From Methylobacterium aquaticum (GTDB lineage Bacteria; Pseudomonadota; Alphaproteobacteria; Rhizobiales; Beijerinckiaceae): DNA of 64,000 bases. This document shows positions 22,090-31,571 of the stretch, in pieces; position 1 is the first letter of the stretch, and each line of letters opens with the position of its first letter. The stretch is from the NCBI RefSeq assembly GCF_016804325.1, contig NZ_CP043627.1:2307001-2371000 (forward strand). The letters are read 5' to 3'. Made by a program: the position numbers and the translations under genes. The notes beneath the pieces were generated by a model. That model did no database searches and was not told the DNA's origin. It saw only the letters and a list, made by a program, of their open reading frames with translations.

Positions 22090-22956
22090 TCACTTGTCGG
22101 TGCACAACCCCGCCTCCGACAACCGCCGATGGTGCCGCGGGTCGCAATCGGTGGCGAGGAACGAGGCCCATTCGGCCTTGGTGCCGTAGAAGGCGTTGCG
22201 GTCGACGTCGCCGCGCACCCCCGGCACCCGGCCGGTCGAGGTGAACTGCCACAGCATCCAGTCGCGGTTGGCGTAGCGCTGCTCCGGCTCGGCCGCGGTG
22301 GAGCGGACCCAATGCGGGTAATCCGGCAGCTCGCCCTCCAGCACGTCCTTGTGGAAGGTGATGTCGGTGTAGATGATCGGCCGCTTGCCGGTATAGATCT
22401 CCATCTCCCGCAGCATGTACTCGGTCATGGCGAGCGCCTGGGCCTTGGGCAGCTTCTTCGGGCAGAGCTGCGAATGGCCGTTCCACTCGACGTCGAGGAC
22501 CGGGGGGAGGGCGGTGGGGTCGTTGGGAACGTTGCGCTTGAACCAGTCCATCTGGTCCTTGGCCGAGCGGCACCAGAACACGAAATGGTAGGCGCCGCGC
22601 GGCACGCCGGCCCGGCCGGCGCCGTCCCAGTTCTCGCGGAATCGATCGTCGACGTGGTCGCCGCCCTCGGTCGCCTTGATGTAGGCGAACTGGGTGCCGG
22701 CGCCCTTCACCGACATCCAGTCGATCGGGCCCTGCCACTTCGAGACGTCGATGCCCTGGATCGGGTGCAGCTTCGCCTTGGCGACGCCCGGATGGGGCTT
22801 CACGTCGCCCTTGGTCGGGTAGAAATCGGCGCCGCCGCCGGCACAGGCCGCGAGCGCGGCGAGGCTCGCCGCCGCCAGGGCGCGCTTGCCCCACCGAAGG
22901 CCGCGCGACACGGCGGAGGACCACGGGGCGGAGAGGATCGTCGACTCCATCGGCAT
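22090..22956 (-). CDS. Glycoside hydrolase family 25 (lysozyme-type muramidase), lipoprotein
   Basis: Cleaves the MurNAc-GlcNAc bond of peptidoglycan. From ATG 22956 an N-terminal signal ends in the lipobox LAACAGGG, so it is likely a lipoprotein facing the periplasm. The GH25 barrel begins IQGIDVSKWQGPIDW and contains YIKATEGGDHVDDRF, GAYHFVFW and VLDVEWNG. The D and E of the last motif are the catalytic pair. The terminal part ends DPRHHRRLSEAGLCTDK. A GTG at 22986 would add ten residues before the signal. It is a single gene closed by a terminator. Confidence 0.93.
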   Translation of the reverse strand: MPMESTILSAPWSSAVSRGLRWGKRALAAASLAALAACAGGGADFYPTKGDVKPHPGVAKAKLHPIQGIDVSKWQGPIDWMSVKGAGTQFAYIKATEGGDHVDDRFRENWDGAGRAGVPRGAYHFVFWCRSAKDQMDWFKRNVPNDPTALPPVLDVEWNGHSQLCPKKLPKAQALAMTEYMLREMEIYTGKRPIIYTDITFHKDVLEGELPDYPHWVRSTAAEPEQRYANRDWMLWQFTSTGRVPGVRGDVDRNAFYGTKAEWASFLATDCDPRHHRRLSEAGLCTDK

Positions 22957-23152
22957 CGGGGCGCGGCCTGACTTCACGCGGAACACTATGGCTATTCGAT
23001 GCGACGGGGCCGGTTAATGGGACCTTGACGGGATCGCGACGGAATTCCGAAACGCGTGGCGGATAAGCCACGTAAGGCCTCCCGGCGGCTCGCCCGCGCC
23101 TCCCCCATCGGGCATAAGCCCCCGCCAGATCTCATCTTTGCCGGGACGGGCC

Positions 23153-23596
23153 ATGGCCAAGGTTCTGTTTACCATCGGGTACGAAGGCGCGGATACCGAG
23201 CGCTTCACCGCTGCCTTGCGCGCGGCCGGGGTGGCGAGACTCGCCGATGTGCGGGCTGTGGCGGCTTCGCGCAAGCGCGGCTTCTCGAAGACCGCGCTCG
23301 CCGCTGGCCTGACCGAAGCGGGCATCGGCTACACGCATCTGCGCACCTTAGGCACGCCGAAGGCCGGCCGCGAGGCGGCCCGCGCCCATGATGCCGGGCT
23401 GATGCGCCGGATCTACTGCGAGGAGGTGCTGGAAACCGGCACAGGCCAGGCCGCCCTCGACGAATTGACGGCTCTGGCCGAGGCCGGGCCGACCTGCCTG
23501 CTCTGCTTCGAGCGCGACCCCGAACGCTGCCACCGGCGGATCCTGAGCGAGCGGCTGGCGGGGAGGGGGTTCGCGGTGGTGGATCTGTTCGCGTGA
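23153..23596 (+). CDS. DUF488 domain protein
   Basis: A 147-residue protein with the DUF488 signature: opening VLFTIGYEGADTERFTAALR, internal LADVRAVAASRKRGFSKTAL, and the terminal cysteine/arginine motif CLLCFERDPERCHRRILSER. The function of the family is not established. The start is ATG 23153; a TTG 15 bases upstream is possible but less likely. It stands alone. Confidence 0.9.
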   Translation: MAKVLFTIGYEGADTERFTAALRAAGVARLADVRAVAASRKRGFSKTALAAGLTEAGIGYTHLRTLGTPKAGREAARAHDAGLMRRIYCEEVLETGTGQAALDELTALAEAGPTCLLCFERDPERCHRRILSERLAGRGFAVVDLFA

Positions 23597-23774
23597 GGTG
23601 CGGGAGAGCGGCCGCATTCCCGCGCCGGGACGATGAATCCGTGTTTGCTCGCCGAATCGGCCTGAACCGCCTCGCTACCGCGCACCGTCATGTGGTCGAG
23701 GGATTTCAGGCTCCTCTTCCCAGCCGATCGCCGGACGTGATGGCAGGAGCCGTCGATCGTGCTAACCTCGACGC

Positions 23775-23981
23775 ATGAGCAAAGCACGCGCCGGCAAAGT
23801 GAAGAAGCTGTCTGGAGGACTCGTCCTCGGGCTCGGCGCGTTCGAGAAGATCAGCGCCATCGAAGGAATCCGGCTCACCGACGAGATGAAGCGCGACCTT
23901 CACGCATTCGAGCAGCGCAGCATGAGCTCCGAGGAGCGCACGCGCTTCATCACGGAAAAGTACGGACGGAAACTGGCTTGA
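23775..23981 (+). CDS. Small antitoxin of VbhA type, partner of the Fic protein
   Basis: A 68-residue protein directly upstream of a Fic-domain gene (7-bp gap), the class I Fic toxin-antitoxin layout. The middle part, FEKISAIEGIRLTDEMKRDL, aligns with the VbhA inhibitory helix, whose motif is S/T-x-x-x-E-G/N. Here E30-G31 are kept, but the serine position is Ile26, with a serine one residue later. Whether it still inhibits is unclear. Codon and base composition are less GC-rich than the neighbours, which suggests acquisition by transfer. Confidence 0.78.
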   Translation: MSKARAGKVKKLSGGLVLGLGAFEKISAIEGIRLTDEMKRDLHAFEQRSMSSEERTRFITEKYGRKLA

Positions 23982-23988
23982 CGACTTC

Positions 23989-24561
23989 ATGTACGAGTCC
24001 ATTTCCGACCCGTACTGCTATCCAAATTCGACTGTTCTCAAAAATATACCCGGCCTGATCACACACGCCGAACTCGATCGGTTCGAGGCGATCGCAACGG
24101 CACGCCGTTTTCAAGAAGCGATGCCGGGAGGACGCTGGAGCGTTCGACATTATCGCGCCGTTCACCACCACATCTTCCAGGACGTCTATCCGTGGGCGGG
24201 ACGGCTGCGCACGGTCCGCATCTCCAAGGGCGACAGCGTCTTCTGCTACCCGGAGCGTCTCGCTATCGAACTACGACGCGTGTTCGAGAATCTCCGGCGG
24301 AGCGGAGTCCTTCGCCGACGGGATAGGGCCGGTTTCGCAGCCGGCGCGGCACATTTCCTTGCCGAGCTGAACGCCATCAACGCCTTCCGGGACGGCAACG
24401 GCCGTGCGCAGCTCGCCTTCGTCGCCCTGCTCGCGGCTCAAGCCGGACATCCACTCGATCTCGGGCGGCTTGATCCGGCCGCGTTCCTGTCAGCCATGAT
24501 CGCCAGCTTCCACGGCAACGAAGAGCCGCTGGCGACGCATCTCATGGCGCTCATCGTATAG
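23989..24561 (+). CDS. Fic-domain protein with altered catalytic motif
   Basis: A 190-residue Fic (AMP-transferase) fold. The N-terminal part contains DVYPWAGRLRTVRISKGDSV, the flap region. The active loop, normally HPFxxGNGRxxR, reads NAFRDGNGRAQL at residues 131-142. The catalytic histidine is therefore Asn131 and the last arginine is Leu142, while the anion-binding GNGR is intact. ATP binding could persist, but classical AMPylation should be weak or absent. The start region (24000-24060) is AT-rich for this genome. It pairs with the upstream VbhA-like gene. Confidence 0.9.
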   Translation: MYESISDPYCYPNSTVLKNIPGLITHAELDRFEAIATARRFQEAMPGGRWSVRHYRAVHHHIFQDVYPWAGRLRTVRISKGDSVFCYPERLAIELRRVFENLRRSGVLRRRDRAGFAAGAAHFLAELNAINAFRDGNGRAQLAFVALLAAQAGHPLDLGRLDPAAFLSAMIASFHGNEEPLATHLMALIV

Positions 24562-24627
24562 CGGGATCGGCGCATCACGGTTCACGGCGAGACGGGCCAC
24601 GGATGCGTGTAGCCAGTGCCAGCGGCT

Positions 24628-25731
24628 TCAGCCCTCGCCCACCCGCGGCATGGGCGTTTCGCCCGGCAACGCCCGCAGCAACCCGAGCCGCCGCCCGCGC
24701 CGGGCCGGTGCCCCCTCCGCGTGGGCCCGCTCGATATTGCCGTAGAACTGGTCGGCGCTCGCCTCCCAGGTGTAGCGCAGCGCCTCCGCGCGGCAGGCCT
24801 CGCGCGGGATCGCGAGGGCCGCGCGAGCCGCCGCACCGAGATCGTGGTCGAGAACCCCGACTGCCGTGCCGCCGATCACGTCGAGCGGGCCGGTGACCGG
24901 ATAGGCCGCCACCGGCAGCCCGCTCGCCAGGGCCTCCAGGAGCACGATGCCGAAGGTGTCGGTCAGGCTCGGGAAGACGAAGACGTCGGAGGCCGCATAG
25001 ACGCGGGCCAGGGCCTCGCCGGTGAGCGTGCCGAGGAAGCGCGCCGCGGGAGCGATCCCGGCGAGCCGCGCCCGGTCCGGCCCGTCGCCGACGACGAGCT
25101 TGGTGCCGGGGAGGTCGAGGCGCAGGAAGGCCTCGACGTTCTTCTCCACCGCGAGCCGCCCGACGAACAGGAAGAACGGGCGGGGCAGGCCCGACAGTGC
25201 CTCCGGCAGTAATTCACCGTCGCGGGGGCGAAACAGCTCGGTATCGACGCCGCGGGTCCAGCGCATGAGCCGGGTGAAGCCGCGCCCGGTCAGATCACGC
25301 TCCAGGGACGGCGTGCTCACCATCGTGCCGCTCGCCGCACCGTGGAAGCGGCGCAGGCACGCATAGCTCCAGCGTTCCGGCACCGGCAGGCGGGCAGCGA
25401 GGTATTCGGGGAAGCGGGTGTGGTAGCTCGTGGTGAAGGGCCGCCCCTGCGCCAGGCAGACCCGGCGGGTGGCGAGCCCGATCGGCCCCTCGGTGGCGAT
25501 GTGGACGTGGGTCGGCGCGAGAGCTGGGAACCGGGCGGCGACGCCGCGGGCGGTGACGAGCGAGAGCCGGATCTCGGAATAGCCCGGCAAGGGCACGCTG
25601 GCGAAGTCCAGCGGCGTCAGCATCACCGGGTCGTGGCCGCGCCGGCGCCCCGCCGCCATCATGTGCTCGAGGGAGCGGACGACCCCGTTGACCTGGGGAT
25701 GCCAGGCATCGGTCGCGACGAGGAGCCTCAC
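24628..25731 (-). CDS. Glycosyltransferase family 4/1 (GT-B)
   Basis: A 367-residue GT-B glycosyltransferase starting at GTG 25731 (VRLLVATDAWHPQVNGVVRS). The GTG overlaps the stop of the upstream metallophosphoesterase gene in a GTGA, which fixes the start. The N-terminal acceptor domain includes HIATEGPIGLATRR and TSYHTRFPEYLAAR. The C-terminal donor domain has FFLFVGRLAVEKNVEAFLRL and the EX7E-type FPSLTDTFGIVLLEALASGL. Its relatives resemble diacylglycerol or phosphatidylinositol mannosyltransferases; the substrate is unknown. Coupling to a phosphatase related to LpxH suggests envelope glycolipid work. Confidence 0.9.
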   Translation of the reverse strand: MRLLVATDAWHPQVNGVVRSLEHMMAAGRRRGHDPVMLTPLDFASVPLPGYSEIRLSLVTARGVAARFPALAPTHVHIATEGPIGLATRRVCLAQGRPFTTSYHTRFPEYLAARLPVPERWSYACLRRFHGAASGTMVSTPSLERDLTGRGFTRLMRWTRGVDTELFRPRDGELLPEALSGLPRPFFLFVGRLAVEKNVEAFLRLDLPGTKLVVGDGPDRARLAGIAPAARFLGTLTGEALARVYAASDVFVFPSLTDTFGIVLLEALASGLPVAAYPVTGPLDVIGGTAVGVLDHDLGAAARAALAIPREACRAEALRYTWEASADQFYGNIERAHAEGAPARRGRRLGLLRALPGETPMPRVGEG

Positions 25732-26609
25732 GCGACCGCCCGGGTGCCGGCGACGGAAGGGGCGGGCAAGGGCGCGCGGGCGGCGGACGCCAGTTCCTCG
25801 ACCGGGGTGCCGCGGGAGGTGAGGGGCTGCCCCGCCTCGGCATGGGCCCGCTTCCACTCGGCGAAGCGGATCACCTCCATCGTGCCGTCGTAATGCTCGA
25901 CCACCGCGGTGCAGGATTCGACCCAGTCGCCGGTATTGAGGTAGTGCAGACCGTCGACCATGCGGCTCGCCGCGTGGTGGATATGGCCGCAGATCACCCC
26001 GTCGGCCTCGGCCCGGCGGGCCTCGGCGATCAGGAACTCCTCGAAGCGGCCGATGAAGTTGACGGCGTTCTTGACCTTGAGCTTGGCCCAGGCCGAGAGC
26101 GACCAGTAGGTCAGGCCGAGGCGCCGGCGCACCCAGTTGAGATGGGTGTTGACGAAGAGCGCCGCCGTGTAGGCGCCGTCGCCGAGCAGGGCCAGCCAGC
26201 GGGCGTGGCGGACCACGAGGTCGAACTGGTCGCCGTGGATGACGAGGTAGCGCTTGCCGTCCGCCGCCTCGTGCAGCACCTGATCCTGGATCTCGATGCC
26301 GCCGAAATGCATGTCGAGGAAGTCGCGCAGGAACTCGTCGTGGTTGCCCGGCACGTAGACGAGGCGAGACCCCTTGCGCACCTTCCGCAAGAGCTTCTGC
26401 ACCACGTCGTTGTGCGATTGCGGCCAGTACCAGCCCGAGCGCAGCTTCCAGCCGTCGACGATGTCGCCGACGAGGTAGATTTCGTCGGCATCGACCTCGC
26501 GCAGGAAGTCGAGCAGCAAATCGGCCTGGCAGCCCTTCGTCCCCAGATGGAGATCCGAGAGGAACAGGGTTCGCACGCGAAGCGCGTCGGCGTCCTCGGC
26601 CACGTGCAT
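25728..26609 (-). CDS. Metallophosphoesterase, UDP-2,3-diacylglucosamine diphosphatase-like
   Basis: The 293-residue protein starts at ATG 26609 after AAGGAGA. Calcineurin-type metal motifs are in order: FLSDLHLG, VGDIVDGW, PGNHDEFLRD, VIHGDQFD and CGHIHHAA. It belongs to the LpxH-related clade common in Alphaproteobacteria. Whether it performs the lipid A step itself is uncertain, because many Alphaproteobacteria use LpxI for it. Its stop overlaps the start of a glycosyltransferase gene, so the two are co-translated. Confidence 0.88.
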   Translation of the reverse strand: MHVAEDADALRVRTLFLSDLHLGTKGCQADLLLDFLREVDADEIYLVGDIVDGWKLRSGWYWPQSHNDVVQKLLRKVRKGSRLVYVPGNHDEFLRDFLDMHFGGIEIQDQVLHEAADGKRYLVIHGDQFDLVVRHARWLALLGDGAYTAALFVNTHLNWVRRRLGLTYWSLSAWAKLKVKNAVNFIGRFEEFLIAEARRAEADGVICGHIHHAASRMVDGLHYLNTGDWVESCTAVVEHYDGTMEVIRFAEWKRAHAEAGQPLTSRGTPVEELASAARAPLPAPSVAGTRAVA

Positions 26610-26871
26610 TCTCCTTGGCGGCGTCTCGCGCCAGCCAAACCCTATTCGCGTATCACTTTGATGACGCGGGGACGGAGCCGGACACCACCGCCGGGGGCGG
26701 CAAGCCGGAATCCATTGGCGAAGGCTTAACATCCACCATGCGGATCGCGCAGGTCAGACGCCCGAGCAAACCTCTATCTCGGCCGTGCCGATCCGTGGTT
26801 CTGACAGGACGCCCCGCCGCGCCTCGCGGCCGGCCTCTCCCCCGCTTCTCCGCAAGAAAAGCACCACGCCC

Positions 26872-27855
26872 ATGGCAGCCCCCCTCGTCGTCCCCGGCCG
26901 GTCGGTCACCGGATCTGGCGCGTCGGGCCGCGCGGCCGCGCGACCCTATCTGGGGATCGGGCTGAAGGTTCTCTCGGCGCTCGCCTTCACGCTGATGTCC
27001 GCCGGGGTGAAGGTCCTGGCCGACCGGTTCCCGACCGGCGAGATCGTGTTCTTCCGCTGCTTCATCGCCATCGCGCCGCTGCTGCTGTGGCTGCGCTGGC
27101 AGGGCGGGGTGATCGACGCCGTGCGCACGCAGAACCTCAAGGGCCACGTGCTGCGCAGCATCATCGGGGCCTGCGGGATGTTCGCGGGCTTCGCCGGCCT
27201 CTCCTACCTGCCGCTCTCCGACGCGGTGGCGATCGGCTACGCCTCGCCGATCCTCGTCGTGGTGCTGGCGGCCGTGGTGCTGCGCGAGCGGGTCCAGGCC
27301 TATCGCTGGGCCGGCGTCTCGGTCGGCTTCCTCGGGGTGCTGATCACGCTCGCCCCCCATCTCGAGTTCGGCGGATCGAATGGCGGCGGCGCCGCCGGCG
27401 CCCTGTTCGCGATCCTGGCCGCGGCCTGCTCGGCGGCGGCCACCATCCAGGTGCGCAAGCTCACCGGCACCGAGCGCACCGGCGCCATCGTGCTGTACTT
27501 CTTCCTGTTCACCTCGCTGCTCGGCCTCTCGACCCTGGCTCTCGGCTGGAAGATGCCGGGCTGGTCGGATCTCGCCCTGTTCGTGGTCGTCGGCGTGCTC
27601 GGCGGCATCGGCCAGATCCTGCTCACCGAGAGCTACCGCCACGGCGACGCCTCGCTGGTCGCGCCGTTCGAGTACACCACCATGCTGTGGTCGGTGCTGA
27701 TCGGCTGGTTCGTGTTCGGCCAGCTTCCCACGGCCGCGATCGCGGTCGGCGGCGGCATCGTGGCGGCGGCCGGCGTGTTCGTGGTCTGGCGCGAGCGGCG
27801 CCTGGTGGTGGAGCGGGCCCGCGAGGCGGCGGCCGGCGGGGCGCGGGCGGGCTGA
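26872..27855 (+). CDS. EamA/DMT-superfamily exporter
   Basis: The 327-residue inner-membrane protein starts at ATG 26872 ([16 protein letters not shown]). Ten hydrophobic helices form two EamA repeats. The first half contains [20 protein letters not shown] and [20 protein letters not shown]. The second half ends with [20 protein letters not shown]. The family exports metabolites or amino acids; the substrate cannot be read from the sequence. It precedes thiE by 125 bp, so a shared transcript is possible but not evident. Confidence 0.9.
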   Translation: MAAPLVVPGRSVTGSGASGRAAARPYLGIGLKVLSALAFTLMSAGVKVLADRFPTGEIVFFRCFIAIAPLLLWLRWQGGVIDAVRTQNLKGHVLRSIIGACGMFAGFAGLSYLPLSDAVAIGYASPILVVVLAAVVLRERVQAYRWAGVSVGFLGVLITLAPHLEFGGSNGGGAAGALFAILAAACSAAATIQVRKLTGTERTGAIVLYFFLFTSLLGLSTLALGWKMPGWSDLALFVVVGVLGGIGQILLTESYRHGDASLVAPFEYTTMLWSVLIGWFVFGQLPTAAIAVGGGIVAAAGVFVVWRERRLVVERAREAAAGGARAG

Positions 27856-27980
27856 AGACGGGCCGTTGACGCCCCCGCTCGCTCGCCCTTACTCCGGGGG
27901 ATCGCCGATCGGCCCGCGATCGCCGGGCCCAGCAGGAAGCGCCCCATGCCCGCATGCCCCCGCCCCACAGGAGCACGCTC

Positions 27981-28685
27981 GTGAAGTCCGAGGGCGGGCA
28001 CGCGACCGCGCCGGTGGACCTGCGGCTCTACGGCCTCCTCGATGTCGGGGTGTGCGGCGGCGACGCCGAGCACCTCGCCCGGATGGCGGCGGAGGCCGCG
28101 GCGGGGGGATGCACCCTGCTGCAATACCGCGAGAAGACGATCGCCAACGCCCGCGAGACCGTGGCGCGCCTGCGCCGGATCCACGCGGCTCTCCAGGGCA
28201 CCGGCGTGCCGCTCCTGATGAACGACCGGGTCGACCTGGCGCTGGCCGCCGGCCTCGAGGGCGTGCATCTCGGCCAGGAGGACCTGCACCCGGCCGATGC
28301 GAGGCGCCTCCTGCCCCGCGGCGCGATCATCGGGCTCACCGTCAAGAACGCCGCCCAGGCCGACGAGCTCTATCGCCTGCCGGTCGATTACGCCTGCATC
28401 GGCGGCGTCTTTTCCACCACCAGCAAGAACAACCCGGACCCGCCGGTCGGGCTCGACGGGCTCAACCGCATCGTCTTCCGGGCCCGCCTCGCCCGTGGCG
28501 GCAACCTGCCGGTCGGGGCGATCGCGGGGATCGACCGCAGCAACGCCGCGGCGACGATCGGGGCGGGGGCGGACGGGATCGCGCTGATCTCGGCCCTGTT
28601 CGGCACCGGCCGCGACGTCGAGGCGCGGGCGCGCGACCTGCGCGGCGTGATCGACGGGGCGCTCGCCGCCAGAGGTTCGGCATGA
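27981..28685 (+). CDS. thiE: Thiamine phosphate synthase
   Basis: Joins HMP diphosphate and the thiazole phosphate to give thiamine phosphate. The GTG at 27981, seven bases after AGGAG, is the likely start ([20 protein letters not shown]). An ATG at 27954 would lie upstream of that ribosome site. TIM-barrel motifs include [38 protein letters not shown] and [15 protein letters not shown], matching ThiE. thiD follows 28 bp downstream. No TPP riboswitch is obvious upstream, and the thiC and thiG genes are not in the window. Confidence 0.93.
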   Translation: MKSEGGHATAPVDLRLYGLLDVGVCGGDAEHLARMAAEAAAGGCTLLQYREKTIANARETVARLRRIHAALQGTGVPLLMNDRVDLALAAGLEGVHLGQEDLHPADARRLLPRGAIIGLTVKNAAQADELYRLPVDYACIGGVFSTTSKNNPDPPVGLDGLNRIVFRARLARGGNLPVGAIAGIDRSNAAATIGAGADGIALISALFGTGRDVEARARDLRGVIDGALAARGSA

Positions 28686-28713
28686 TCGGGTGTCGCACGA
28701 TCGGAGGCCAGGC

Positions 28714-29514
28714 ATGATCGCCGTCACGATCGCGGGCTCGGATTCCGGCGGCGGCGCCGGCATCCAGGCCGATCTCAAGACCTTCTCGGCGCTCGGCGTC
28801 TACGGCGCCAGCGTGATCACCGCGCTCACAGCCCAGAACACCCGCGGCGTCCAGGCGATCCACGACGTCGAGCCCGAATTCGTCGCCCGCCAGATCGAGA
28901 GCGTCTTCACCGACCTCGACGTGAAGGCGGTGAAGATCGGCATGCTCTCGCGCATCCCGACGATCGCGGCGGTGGCCGAAGGCCTCGCCCGCCATGGCGC
29001 CGGCCTGCCCCTGGTCCTCGATCCGGTGATGGTGGCGACGAGCGGCGACCGGCTGCTCGCCGACGACGCGGTCGAGGCGCTGCGGGTCAAGCTCGTGCCC
29101 CACGCCGCCCTGCTGACCCCGAACCTGCCCGAGGCCGCGGTGCTGCTGGGGGAGGGGATCGCGACGACCGAGGCCGCGATGCTCGACCAGGGACGGCGCC
29201 TCCTGGCGCTCGGGCCCCGGTCCGTCCTGATGAAGGGCGGCCACGCGGCCGGGCCGGACAGCGTCGATCTGCTGATCGGGCCGGGCGACCATGTCCTGCG
29301 CCTCGAAGGTCCCCGCATCGCGACCCGCAACACCCACGGCACCGGCTGCACGTTGTCCGCGGCCATCGCCGCCGGGCTCGCCCGCTCGCTCACGCTGCCG
29401 GAGGCGGCGCGGGCCGCCAAGGCCTACCTGAGCGCGGCGCTGGCCGCCTCGGACCGGATCCGGATCGGGCACGGCAACGGTCCAGTGCATCATTTCCACG
29501 CCTGGTGGGGCTGA
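28714..29514 (+). CDS. thiD: Hydroxymethylpyrimidine (phospho)kinase
   Basis: Phosphorylates HMP and HMP phosphate to supply ThiE. The start is ATG 28714 after CGGAGGCCAGGC, giving 266 residues. The ribokinase-like fold is shown by [20 protein letters not shown] at the N-terminus, [15 protein letters not shown] in the middle, and the phosphate-binding anion hole [20 protein letters not shown]. It forms a two-gene unit with thiE. Confidence 0.95.
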   Translation: MIAVTIAGSDSGGGAGIQADLKTFSALGVYGASVITALTAQNTRGVQAIHDVEPEFVARQIESVFTDLDVKAVKIGMLSRIPTIAAVAEGLARHGAGLPLVLDPVMVATSGDRLLADDAVEALRVKLVPHAALLTPNLPEAAVLLGEGIATTEAAMLDQGRRLLALGPRSVLMKGGHAAGPDSVDLLIGPGDHVLRLEGPRIATRNTHGTGCTLSAAIAAGLARSLTLPEAARAAKAYLSAALAASDRIRIGHGNGPVHHFHAWWG

Positions 29515-29650
29515 CGCACCAACTCCCCGGAATCTCCCTGCGCGGCCGGATGAACCCTTGCGCCCATCCCGCGATTGCGTTTGATGGAGCGTACGGACGT
29601 TCGGAATGCGGAACGCTTCGTGACGATCCAGCGGGGTTCAAGGGCGGGCG

Positions 29651-30271
29651 ATGGGTGTCGAGCGGGGGCGGGAACGCGGCAAGGACCTGTTGACCGGGGC
29701 ACAGGTGCTGTCGGGGCAGCTCGGCAAGACCATCCAGCGCCTGCGCAAGGCCTACAACCTGTCGCTCTCCGAATTGGCCGAGCAGTCGGGCGTCGCGAAG
29801 TCGATCATCAGCCAGATCGAGCGCAACGAGACCAACCCGACGCTCGCCACGATCTGGCGCCTGAGCCAGGCCCTCGACGTCTCGATCGAGCGGGTGCTCG
29901 CCACCGGCGACGAAGAACCCTTCATCGAGAAGTCGTCCCGGGCCGACACGCCGATCCTGGTCTCCGACGACGGACGGATGCGGCTCGCCATCATCGGCTG
30001 GATCAAGACGGTCGAGTGGCTGCAATGGTACGACCTCTCGGCCGATCCCGGCGGGGTGCTCGATTCCGACGCCCACCAGCGCGGCTCGGTCGAGTGCCTG
30101 TCGGTCACCGAGGGCGAGTTCGAGGTCGACGTGGCCGGGGCGATCCAGCGGGCCCGGGCCGGCGAGACTCTGCGCTACCGCTGCGACCGTCCCCACACCG
30201 TGCGCTGCGTCAGCGACATGACCGGGCGCGCCATCATGGTGGTGATCATGAAGGCGGCGGTGATGGAGTGA
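29651..30271 (+). CDS. XRE-cupin transcriptional regulator
   Basis: A 206-residue regulator. The N-terminal XRE helix-turn-helix (residues ~25-80) includes LAEQSGVAKSIISQIERNET. The C-terminal cupin sensor domain (~105-200) includes ECLSVTEGEFEVDVAG and LRYRCDRPHTVRCV. Such proteins usually regulate amino-acid or polyamine genes; the target here is unknown. The start at ATG 29651 is preceded by a GGGCGGG-like weak ribosome site. It is convergent with the HTH gene on the other strand. Confidence 0.92.
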   Translation: MGVERGRERGKDLLTGAQVLSGQLGKTIQRLRKAYNLSLSELAEQSGVAKSIISQIERNETNPTLATIWRLSQALDVSIERVLATGDEEPFIEKSSRADTPILVSDDGRMRLAIIGWIKTVEWLQWYDLSADPGGVLDSDAHQRGSVECLSVTEGEFEVDVAGAIQRARAGETLRYRCDRPHTVRCVSDMTGRAIMVVIMKAAVME

Positions 30272-30282
30272 GGGGATAGCCC

Positions 30283-30627
30283 TCAGGCGGCCCGGCCCAT
30301 CGTGAAGTCGACATGGACCGAATCGAACGGGAAGCTGACCCGGTCGTCCGCCACGCGTTCCACGACCCCGGCCTTCGCCAGGGCGTCGATGTCGGCCTGC
30401 ACCTCGTCGGCGTCGCGGCCCAGCCGATCCGACAGGGCCGACAGCGACTGCGGCTCATGGCCGACCAGGGCGCGCAGCAACGTCCATCGGCGCGGCGTCA
30501 TCACGGTCCAGAGCTGCTCGACCGAGGCGAAGGAGATGAAGGCGCCCTGCTTCTCGCCACGGAACGCTGCGCTCAACCGGGCCTGAGTCTCCGCGATCCC
30601 GGAGACACCGATGGTCACGGTCCTCAT
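30283..30627 (-). CDS. Winged-helix DNA-binding protein, HVO_A0114/MarR-like
   Basis: A 114-residue protein with a winged helix at residues ~45-100 (RRWTLLRALVGHEPQSLSAL then DRLGRDADEVQADIDALAKA). It resembles the HVO_A0114 family of putative DNA-binding proteins, often found as antitoxin-like partners of a small neighbouring toxin gene. No such partner is seen here: it is followed by the XRE-cupin gene end and preceded by an inverted repeat. The role is unknown. Confidence 0.8.
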   Translation of the reverse strand: MRTVTIGVSGIAETQARLSAAFRGEKQGAFISFASVEQLWTVMTPRRWTLLRALVGHEPQSLSALSDRLGRDADEVQADIDALAKAGVVERVADDRVSFPFDSVHVDFTMGRAA

Positions 30628-30656
30628 GACGGGCTCCCCCTCTCCTCGATCCGACC

Positions 30657-30806
30657 CGCGACCTCATCCTGAGGTGCTGGCGATCGAAGATCGCATTCGA
30701 CCGCAGGGAGCCTCGAAGGAGGGCTCCAGAAGTCTCGGCAATCCCTGGAGCCCTCCTTCGAGGTCAGTCGATCTTCGATCGACTGACACCTCAGGATGAG
30801 GTCGCG
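30657..30806. repeat. Long inverted repeat, family B copy 2
   Basis: Perfect 20-base ends (CGCGACCTCATCCTGAGGTG at 30657-30676 and its complement at 30787-30806). Inner arms GAGCCTCGAAGGAGGGCTCC and GGAGCCCTCCTTCGAGG follow, as in copy 1 at 5930-6051. It occupies most of the 225-bp gap before the Mla lipoprotein gene. Confidence 0.92.
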
Positions 30807-30852
30807 ATAGGGAATGGAGGACCACGACTCGTTTCAACGTCGCAAGGCTACG

Positions 30853-31452
30853 TCATCCCCCGGCGTTGATCCACCGCACCAGATCCGCCAGCACCATCGA
30901 CAAGGCCCGATCCAGCCCGTTCGCCGCCACCGGGGCGCTCACCTCCGTCACCGGGACGCGGGCCTGGAACACCTTGGCGGCCACCACCGTGCCGGTGCTG
31001 TCCTGGACCAGCTTGGCCGAGAGATCGACCACCGCCTCGCGGGTGCCGGCATTGATGTCGAAGGCGCGCAACTCGGTGATCAGGATCGTGTCCGCCGCGA
31101 CCTTGTCGCCCGGGCGGCTCACGGATTTCAGCCGGTTGGCGTTCTCGAGGCTCTGGATCAGCCGGGTCTGGACGAGCCGCGGCAGCCGGTCGGCCCATTG
31201 GCCGCCGCCGAGGAAGGACACCGACCCGCCGGGCGCGCGCACGATGATCCGGTCGGCCTCGAAGGGCTGGAGCCCGACCGGCTCCGCCACCACGATCGAG
31301 CGCCGCGCCGCACCGCTGCGCGCCGCCCCCGGCAGGGCGGTGAGGTCGAAGGTGGCCGGCACGGCGCCGCTGCCGCAGGCGCCGAGGACAAGGGCGAGTC
31401 CGGCAGCGAGAAAACCGGGAGCGCGGCGCGGGGAAGGGGCCTTGAGGAGCAT
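30853..31452 (-). CDS. ABC-transport auxiliary lipoprotein of the Mla operon
   Basis: The 199-residue protein starts at ATG 31452 (MLLKAPSPRRAPGFLAAGLA) with the lipobox VLGAC. The mature part (TFDLTALPGAARSG, RRSIVVAEPVGLQPFEADRI, GGGQWADRLPRLVQTRLIQS) matches the ABC_trans_aux/PqiC-type lipoprotein that accompanies MCE systems. It is the last gene of the mlaE-mlaF-mlaD cluster. It probably sits in the outer membrane, linking the MlaD periplasmic path to that membrane. Confidence 0.87.
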   Translation of the reverse strand: MLLKAPSPRRAPGFLAAGLALVLGACGSGAVPATFDLTALPGAARSGAARRSIVVAEPVGLQPFEADRIIVRAPGGSVSFLGGGQWADRLPRLVQTRLIQSLENANRLKSVSRPGDKVAADTILITELRAFDINAGTREAVVDLSAKLVQDSTGTVVAAKVFQARVPVTEVSAPVAANGLDRALSMVLADLVRWINAGG

Positions 31453-31571
31453 GGGAGCGGAGGGACCGGAAGGCGGGGCCGGGACGGGCCCGGAAGCTTG
31501 ACCAGAGATGGGGGGACAACGCCCGGCCGGGCGCAGCGCTGCAACCGCCGCGAGGCCGCACTGCAACATGG

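Noticed and set aside
27856..27980. TPP riboswitch before thiE.
   Set aside because: The 125-bp gap lacks the conserved CUGAGA and ACCUGA-type elements of the TPP aptamer.
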